Of a stretch of 13,922 nucleotides of DNA, positions 8,282 to 13,922 are shown piece by piece. Position 1 is the stretch's first letter; each line of letters begins with the position of its first letter. Under the pieces are notes generated by a model. It was not told the origin of the DNA. It did not search any database and saw nothing but the letters and a program-made list of their open reading frames with translations. The translations under genes were made by a program, and so were the position numbers. The DNA lies in contig JALLBK010000568.1 in the NCBI GenBank assembly GCA_036940085.1, positions 1 to 13,922 on the forward strand, read 5' to 3'. This DNA is from Discostella pseudostelligera (lineage: Eukaryota; Bacillariophyta; Thalassiosirophyceae; Thalassiosirales; Thalassiosiraceae).

Positions 8282-8505
8282 GGATTGCGATGGTTGTTTG
8301 TTGTTTGGGGGAGAACAACAAATGAAGAAGAATTATTGCTTGGGTTCAAGGTGTGGGGAAAATATGGCGGGAAACGGCGACGCCGCAACTCCCCGCCAAA
8401 TCCCCTCCCGCCAAAAGTCGTACAGGCAACACGACAGTTCGTAACTACGAGCAAAACGAAGCAACAAGCAACAAGTTTAGAGCACACACTCATTATCTTC
8501 ATCGA
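8282..8505. promoter_or_regulatory. Bidirectional promoter with three E2F-like sites
   Basis: This 224-bp spacer separates divergent MCD and MON1. It contains GGCGGGAAA (8366-8374), CCCGCCAAA (8392-8400) and CCCGCCAAAA (8407-8416), all matching the E2F/DP consensus TTTSSCGC on one strand or the other. They sit within 51 bp, roughly midway between the two ATGs. The plus-strand reading frame upstream of 8506 is open but has no ATG, only a GTG at 8353. Confidence 0.5.
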
Positions 8506-10413
8506 ATGGCGGCGGATCAAAACAATGTCGTAGACGCAACGGAAGGAATTTCATCCAAAATCACCAATCGCCGCGGCCCCAACGTCATTATTTTGAGTGC
8601 GGCGGGCAAGCCTATTTTCGTCCGATATGGCAGTACTGACGCTGACGGCGACGATGCCGATGAAGACGAATGGGCAACTGCCTGCGGAATTCTGCAAGGT
8701 CTGCGTGCTAACATCCTGTCATTTGGATTTGATGGTGTCGAAAATGGATCGTCGTCATTAGGGGACATCTGCTCCATCACGGCGGGTGAACGATTGCTCG
8801 TATTCAAAAACACAGAAGCACTAACCTTTGTGGCCATATCGGATGGGAGAGATGGAATTCATAACGAGGCATGGCTACGTCTGCAATTGGAATATGTCTA
8901 CGCGCAGGTGATCTTCACAATTACTGCACAAGTTCAATCTATATTAACAAATTCTCCGAGTTATGATCTACGCAGTATGATGGGGCCGAATGTTAACAAT
9001 TCAATACGGAATTTGTTGGACGAGTTTAATCCGGTTGTTGATAATTTGTACGACGGTAATGAGAGTGAAGAGCAGAGTTCATTAAGGAGAAACCGAAACA
9101 ACATTATTGGATCGAGTGGATGTAAATCATTTCTAACTGCCGGAGTCGAATGTATCTATCCAATACCGCCAGAAATACGTGATAATGCAAGCAAACTCCT
9201 CATTCAAGCGTGTGGATATGGGAGGCATTCCAGTACGAGAAGTCACAGCGAGAACAATCTCTTTGTGATGCTTGTGGTGGGCACACGTCTGGTGACCATT
9301 GTTCAACCATCCAACCCATCGTCACAACTTCACACTTCCGATATTCACCTAATCCTGACCTTTGTGGGGCGCCAACCCGGTCTGCTCATCAACGAATTAT
9401 GGTTCCCTCTATGTCTTCCTCGATTTGATAGTTCTGGATTTCTCTACGCCTACACATCATGTTTGGATCCGTTGGATACAGGATTGAGCATTGTTATGAT
9501 AAGTCCGGATAGCAGCACAGATCAGTTCGAGGCGTTCCGATCTGCTGCCAATACTGTTAGGATGAAACTTGGTCTGCCTTCGGTCAAAACAGGTGTTATT
9601 CGCGTCTTTGACTCATCGACGAATGAATCCGCGACATCCTCTGTGAGCACTCCAATATTAGATAACCGAGTCGGGATTCTCAATGAGAGTGATTCTGCAA
9701 GTCTTGAGAGCGATGATTTGGAACAAAAGAAGGCAATTGTTGATGTTGCGTCCTGGGAATCGGATGCTGGGAAGGAATATGCAAATGAAGCTTCGGATGA
9801 GAATGATCACCGTTCTCCGGCTCCACTACTTACAGCATTGAAAGTTGCATTGTCGCCCAAACAGCAGGAAGAAATGATGTCAACATACCTTGAATTGGCA
9901 TCGGCGCTTCATTTTGTGTTTAGATGTGACATCTTTGTGAACAGTGGGCAAACTTGTGCTGCATGCGGTGATCCTTCAACGGGGGCAATGCTTACACAAT
10001 GTTTTGGGCCGCCTCTCACTTTCCCATTTATAGATGCAGCATCCCAAAGTCATGTATGGGAAATCTATCAACGCCTTTCTCTCCGTCTTCGGCTCGGGTC
10101 TGCATCCGTGGAATCAACAATGAATGCATTCGATGTGATAACTGATACTAGGGACTCTCGAGAGAGCCATGAGTATCCGATGCAAAACCTACTCGAATCG
10201 CCGCCAAATGTGCATTCAGTGACTTATCTTCAGGAGGATGATTGGTTGTTCATCGGCTTGAATGGCAAGTTCTTTGAGTTGTATGCAACCCTTCCAGCAT
10301 CGCTTCCCCCCAAAACTGGCACTGCATACTGTGCAAGATTAGTGAGAAGACTAATGGTCGATGAAAGGACTTTGTTCCTGTCCAATCCTCTAACATGGGG
10401 GTTCTTTGGCTAG
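8506..10413 (+). CDS. MON1: Vacuolar fusion protein MON1
   Basis: This is a single-exon 635-aa protein starting at the first in-frame ATG (MAADQNN). MON1 with CCZ1 forms the guanine-nucleotide exchange factor that activates Rab7 on late endosomes and so drives endosome-to-vacuole maturation and autophagosome fusion. Diagnostic blocks are NVIILSAAGKPIFVRYGS (26-43), the start of longin domain 1; SITAGERLLVFKNTEALTFVAIS (about 90-112); QLEYVYAQVIFTIT with DLRSMMG (127-160); and ELWFPLCLPRFDSSGFLYAY (297-316) in the second longin domain. A weakly conserved acidic, Ser-rich stretch (about 420-480) precedes the third longin-like region, which ends at WGFFG. The disordered N-terminal tail seen in animal MON1 is short here. 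It shares its promoter with MCD; CCZ1 is not in the window. Confidence 0.89.
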   Translation: MAADQNNVVDATEGISSKITNRRGPNVIILSAAGKPIFVRYGSTDADGDDADEDEWATACGILQGLRANILSFGFDGVENGSSSLGDICSITAGERLLVFKNTEALTFVAISDGRDGIHNEAWLRLQLEYVYAQVIFTITAQVQSILTNSPSYDLRSMMGPNVNNSIRNLLDEFNPVVDNLYDGNESEEQSSLRRNRNNIIGSSGCKSFLTAGVECIYPIPPEIRDNASKLLIQACGYGRHSSTRSHSENNLFVMLVVGTRLVTIVQPSNPSSQLHTSDIHLILTFVGRQPGLLINELWFPLCLPRFDSSGFLYAYTSCLDPLDTGLSIVMISPDSSTDQFEAFRSAANTVRMKLGLPSVKTGVIRVFDSSTNESATSSVSTPILDNRVGILNESDSASLESDDLEQKKAIVDVASWESDAGKEYANEASDENDHRSPAPLLTALKVALSPKQQEEMMSTYLELASALHFVFRCDIFVNSGQTCAACGDPSTGAMLTQCFGPPLTFPFIDAASQSHVWEIYQRLSLRLRLGSASVESTMNAFDVITDTRDSRESHEYPMQNLLESPPNVHSVTYLQEDDWLFIGLNGKFFELYATLPASLPPKTGTAYCARLVRRLMVDERTLFLSNPLTWGFFG

Positions 10414-10666
10414 CAGCATCGGAGATTTGGGATTTGGACACACTCTTCACTCTCGCCGCGGCGACATTCTTCACTCTCGCCGCGACGACACTCTTCACTC
10501 TCGCCGCGGCGACACTCTTCACTCTCGCCGCGGCCTCCGTACTGATTCCTACGTGGCGTGGTACGTGAAAAGTCTTTATGTCACAACCCCACCATCACAC
10601 CCTCGCTCGCTCCGTCCCTGCTCACAATTCAACCAACCGATAACCGATGGCAGCAATCACTACACC
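10414..10666. promoter_or_regulatory. MON1-TMEM43 spacer carrying a tandem repeat
   Basis: This 253-bp spacer between two same-strand genes holds the MON1 3' UTR and the promoter/5' UTR of the TMEM43-like gene. Its first part is filled by the 24-bp repeat at 10441-10534. The frame of the downstream gene is open from just before the MON1 stop all the way to its ATG at 10667, but contains no in-frame ATG. Confidence 0.5.
10441..10534. repeat. 24-bp tandem repeat, 3.9 copies, with palindromic core
   Basis: Copies are at 10441-10464, 10465-10488, 10489-10512 and 10513-10534 (the last missing 2 nt). Copies 1 and 3 are identical; copy 2 has two substitutions. Each full consensus copy contains the 12-bp perfect palindrome TCGCCGCGGCGA (10453-10464 and 10501-10512), which includes a SacII-type CCGCGG. 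The period is a multiple of three, and on the plus strand one frame would read repeated (D)TLHSRRG. Confidence 0.95.
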
Positions 10667-12460
10667 ATGTCGATCCGTATGATCGGAACATCGCTCGCCC
10701 TGGTGTCGGTTCTGCTTATAGCTTTCCTAACCACTGACTTCCGTTTCGGGAGAACGTCGGTCGATACGTACCCGTCATTTGGGGGCCGTGGCGAGGTATC
10801 ATCCAATGAACTCGAGTATGATACTGGTGGTGATCGCAATTCCGACGTCGTCGAGTTCCTCGATTGGGATGTATTGATGGATGCAAATCCTAGATCGAGC
10901 ACCGGATTGCAAAATGGTAACACTGGAGACAGCACCTCTGAATCAACATACTGCAACACATGGTGCATGCTAAAGCAATCTCTAGGATTGACCATTGTTG
11001 GTTTGTTGTTCATTTGCATCAGGTTAGTTTTTGCGGCGTTTCTTATTTTCTATTTTCAGTCTGCCAATTCCTGCCACTCACCCTCTCTTTCAGCCCGTGT
11101 GTCTTGTGGAAGAACGAAGGAAGACACGTAAATGAACTCCGAAGAATTGATTTCTGCAAGAACAAGGCCGTATTGGTCCCAAATGCCAATTTGCCAAGTG
11201 ACGAAGATGTGGGACAGCTTGTTCACTTTGTCGGTGAGGTGAGCGTGGGCACGGAATCTCTCGAACTCAGCCCTGGTCCTCTTAATATTACGACCCCCAT
11301 GCTGAATGCCTTGGTCATTAGAAGAACGTGCATGATCTATCAAAAGTNGTCCTCTTAATATTACGACCCCCATGCTGAATGCCTTGGTCATTAGAAGAAC
11401 GTGCATGATCTATCAAAAGTTTGAACAAGCATCTCGACAGGTAAAGAATGACAGGATCGGTGCCGGCCAAACAACCACCACAAACTTTACCATCAGCGAA
11501 GATTGGGTTCCTCTTCCACAACCTGAAGTCTTGGAGCATTTCCCGGGTGATACCAATTCGCGTAGTTTGTGGGATGAACTCATTGCACATTCCGGTAATA
11601 CCGAACCTGCTGATCCACCACCAACCAATTTCCCCCCGAACATGCCACCCCAGATGGCAGCGTTTCTACAACAAGCAAATGATTCTAAGCCTCCTAATGA
11701 TCTAACGATATCCAACGCTGCACATGTCGGTGAATTTGGTCTCACAAGGGATGCAATAATGACCGAGAAAGCAGCTTTCCAAACTGAATGGATGCCTCTG
11801 CCGGTTGAGCTGGTTCCCAATGAAGTCGAACATCTCCCAGAATTGCGCAAGGATCGCTACGGCAATCTCACATCGGTTGAAGAGGGAGATCAGCCAGCAA
11901 ACGGTGACGTGATGATAAAGTATGAGTATGTCGCCGATGGATTTGATGTTTCATTCATTGTGCAGCAGGTTCTTGCTGAATCCGATCCCGAAACAGGAGT
12001 TCCACCACACAAGTTCAGTTTGGATAAGGCAAGAGTGATTGACGATAAATGCTGTGGCAAGTTCAGTGATGATCTCGGAGTCATTTGGATGGTCAGGCGT
12101 GGAAGGCACAATTTGCAGAGCATGATCAAGATGGCTGTTGAAGAGGAAAAGATGCTAACCAAAATCTTGCGCCTTGTCTGTTGGATGCTTCTCGTCGGTG
12201 GCTGGATGATGCTCTTCAGCATTTTTACAACCCTTCTTTCGACTCTGCCTATCATTGGCACTTTGGGCAGCGCCGCATTCTTCATCGTTGCCCTCATCGT
12301 AGGCACCGTTTGCTGTTGTGGAGTTACTGCCATTGCATACATTCGCTTCCGTCCATTTGTTGCGGTTGCCATCCTTGCGTGTGCTGGGGCTATCGGTGGA
12401 CTAATTATTTGGCAACTCAATGATGCAAATCAGGAGCTTGCACCACCACCCGCTGGCTAA
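10667..12460 (+). CDS. TMEM43: TMEM43-like multi-pass membrane protein (frame broken by assembly duplication)
   Basis: The start is the ATG at 10667 (CACCATGT). Exon 1 is 10667-11022, a 71-nt intron (GTTAGT to TTTCAG) spans 11023-11093, and exon 2 runs from 11094 to the stop at 12460. Exon 2 changes frame at an N (11348) flanked by an exact 72-bp duplication. Counting one copy only, the frame is continuous and the protein is 549 aa. Spliced residues 101-130 give a membrane segment ending LWKNEGR, the counterpart of FWNEGRAV in TMEM43. A long luminal domain follows (DWVPLPQPE, ADGFDVSFIVQQV), then RHNLQSMIKMAVEEEK and a hydrophobic C-terminal region with about three to four membrane segments. 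TMEM43 (LUMA) sits in the ER and inner nuclear membrane of animals and binds lamins and emerin; the protist role is unknown. An extra N-terminal hydrophobic segment (6-22) and a Ser/Gly-rich spacer are unusual for the family. Confidence 0.88.
11276..11420. repeat. Exact 72-bp duplication around a single N (assembly artefact)
   Basis: Positions 11276-11347 and 11349-11420 are identical over 72 bases, with one N at 11348 between them. Removing one copy plus the N deletes 73 nt and restores one reading frame through a conserved part of the TMEM43-like gene (ALVIRRTCMIYQK|FEQASRQ). This is what is seen when two overlapping contig ends are joined by a placeholder N instead of merged. Confidence 0.93.
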
Positions 12461-12595
12461 ACTGGGCAAGCACTCCACTCCTAAGTATCTTATGGAAGAA
12501 AAATGGTGATGATTGAATCAAAGGTTGCAGCACATAAATTCGAGCCGAATACCTTATTATATTCGTACTGTATCTGAACTATAAATGTTGCAACT
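12461..12595. other. Convergent intergenic spacer
   Basis: These 135 bp lie between the stop codons of the TMEM43-like and YchF-like genes and must hold both 3' UTRs. The sequence is AT-rich; no gene or clear hairpin was seen. Confidence 0.6.
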
Positions 12596-13922
12596 CTAGT
12601 GTTTCTGCCATGTTTTCTTCTTTGTTGTCATTATCCGTAGGATTCTGTTGTGCCTCTGAATAATATCGGACTTCAGCACAGGTTTTGGTTTATCACCTAT
12701 CAAACAAGCTGCTTCCGCTCGAACAAAGTCTCCATCTAATACGCCCATCCCCTTCAATCCCTGAAAAGCATGTTCAACTGTTGACCCAGGTTTCATCAAG
12801 AGTACATCTCGAAGGGCATCCTTGGAGTTATCCTTCAATTCTGCAACATAAGTGCACCTTTCATTACTCCCCTGCGACGGAGCACAACCACCAGATGCAA
12901 TAATGCAATTGACAAAAGCATGGTTAGGCAAGGAACTATCTCTGGTTGTGTAATTTGCCATACCGGGCATGGGCTCGTACGTCTTCCAATCGTTCACAGG
13001 AAATACAACCACTGGTTCTCGTAAAGTCATAGCTGCTTGAAGACAATCCCATACTCTGCAACACTTTGGTTGAGATGGCAGTGAATGCGAGGACGAATTT
13101 TTCATAGTTCGCATCACCTGCTGTCGAACGAACATCATTTCTTCATGCGCAGACATGCCAACACCAACATGTGCGCCCTGAAGTGGAAGCTTTGAGTTGA
13201 TATCACTGATGTGCTGTTCTGCTGGGGGAATGTCGCTTTTATTCATCGCTAGTGCCATGGGGAACCGTGCGCCTAAGAATGCACTTACGAGGCGATGCAA
13301 GTCTCCATCGTCCCAAGATTCCAGATCATCGAAGATACATTCGCGTCCTTCATTCTCTTTCACAAATTTCTCTACAGCAATGAAAACATCGTATGCGAAT
13401 GCCTGATTTTGCTTGTATCCACTAAACATGTCGAGAAGCTGTTTGAATAAAGAACCAGTGTGAGTGACGATAAATTTGGAGTATAATAAAGTCTTACTCG
13501 TAGTAGCGGCATACTTTCTGTTTGCCTTTCCGGACAATACCACCCCACTTGGACGACACATTGAAATACACCCACTCCACAAGCTTGTTGCGCACCCATT
13601 CCAGGTCATTTATTGGGTGGATCAAGTCATCTACACTCCCTTCGCTGCAAAATTTGTTCCCTTCTGCATCAGATGAGCCAGATGCATCACTGTAAAGAAA
13701 TGAAGGAATGAGTCAAGTATAATACATTGGACCAATTATCCATAGCTTCAAACACTCACACTGTGTGAACCAAAACATCAGCATCAGTCAAGTCATCGAG
13801 AAACTTGATACCGCGGCCCCGACCTTGGTAGGCTCCAGGCACTAGGCCTGCAACATCCTTCAAACAGTGTCTTGAGCTGGAGGCTGAGGACCTGAGTGAA
13901 GGGCACAACTGAATGAATTGAA
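12596..13922 (-). CDS. Archaeal-type YchF (Obg family) GTPase, 5'-partial
   Basis: Three exons are visible: an upstream exon ending at 13760, then 13689-13515, then 13438-12596 (280 codons plus stop TAG). The introns are 13759-13690 (70 nt, GTGAGT to TTTACAG) and 13514-13439 (76 nt, GTATGC to AAACAG). The spliced protein reads [18 protein letters not shown] (G3 motif DVAG), [27 protein letters not shown] and [15 protein letters not shown]. It continues with LAMNKSD (G4 NKxD at 13243-13232), GMSAHEE (G5) and a C-terminal TGS-like domain ([17 protein letters not shown], ending KTWQKH). This matches the MJ1332-type YchF branch of Obg GTPases, thought to act with ribosomes. The P-loop (G1) and start lie beyond the right edge. 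Upstream of about 13876-13891 the coding boundary is uncertain, with two candidate acceptors (exon from 13891 or 13876). Most of exon 2 can be misread as a start at 13609 in a wrong frame. Confidence 0.88.

Noticed and set aside
8353..8505. N-terminal extension of MON1 from a GTG
   Set aside because: It has no ATG, overlaps the E2F-like promoter sites and is not MON1-like in sequence; the ATG at 8506 is preferred.
10406..10666. Repeat-containing N-terminal extension of the TMEM43-like protein
   Set aside because: The frame is open but starts at TTG and has no ATG before 10667; kept only as an observation in the findings.
11023..11059. Proximal acceptor (AG at 11058-11059) for the TMEM43-like intron
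   Set aside because: From 11060 the phase does not lead into the LWKNEGR frame; the AG at 11092-11093 does.
11440..11470. Possible donor CAG|GTAAAG in exon 2 of the TMEM43-like gene
   Set aside because: The frame stays open and family-like straight through (YQKFEQASRQVKND to DWVPLP), so no intron is needed.
13372..13609. Start of the YchF-like gene at the ATG at 13609
   Set aside because: This frame has no family similarity before 13438. The other frame gives conserved YchF sequence and splices at 13515/13438.

Overview
The window looks like a gene-dense nuclear segment from a single-celled photosynthetic eukaryote, most likely a centric diatom (inference). All nine protein genes have eukaryotic homologues or eukaryotic structure. 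Four carry, or probably carry, short GT-AG introns of about 50-190 nt. Intergenic gaps are short, and the gene set (DNAJC17-like, eL31, DOMON, malonyl-CoA decarboxylase, MON1, TMEM43-like, archaeal-type YchF GTPase) fits a stramenopile genome. No mobile element, CRISPR array, tRNA or rRNA was seen.

Layout, left to right. (1) DNAJC17-like J-domain/RRM protein, minus, running off the left edge (start 1030). (2) An uncharacterised acidic/basic protein, plus, 1365-2120, with a PIP-box-like motif and a KEN motif. (3) An uncharacterised, probably nuclear protein in two exons, minus, 3806-2465. (4) A gap of 885 bp with a perfect CRE palindrome, then ribosomal protein eL31, plus, 4692-5033. (5) A secreted, probably GPI-anchored DOMON protein in two exons, plus, 5615-6446. 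(6) Malonyl-CoA decarboxylase, minus, 8281-6536. (7) MON1, plus, 8506-10413; genes 6 and 7 share a 224-bp bidirectional promoter with three E2F-like sites. (8) A 24-bp tandem repeat, then a TMEM43-like membrane protein, plus, 10667-12460. Its apparent frameshift is caused by an exact 72-bp duplication around a single N, almost certainly an assembly error. (9) An archaeal-type YchF/Obg-family GTPase, minus, 12596 to the right edge.

The genes do not form one pathway. They cover RNA splicing, translation (eL31 and a ribosome-associated GTPase), lipid metabolism (MCD), endosome-vacuole traffic (MON1) and membrane architecture (TMEM43-like). I found no clear new multi-gene system. The points most worth following are the assembly duplication, the E2F-like cluster, the PIP/KEN protein, the DOMON protein with candidate haem ligands and two possible in-frame acceptors, and the palindromic tandem repeat. 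Several long open frames in the window begin at TTG or GTG. I moved those starts to the first ATG, since nuclear genes of this kind normally start at ATG.
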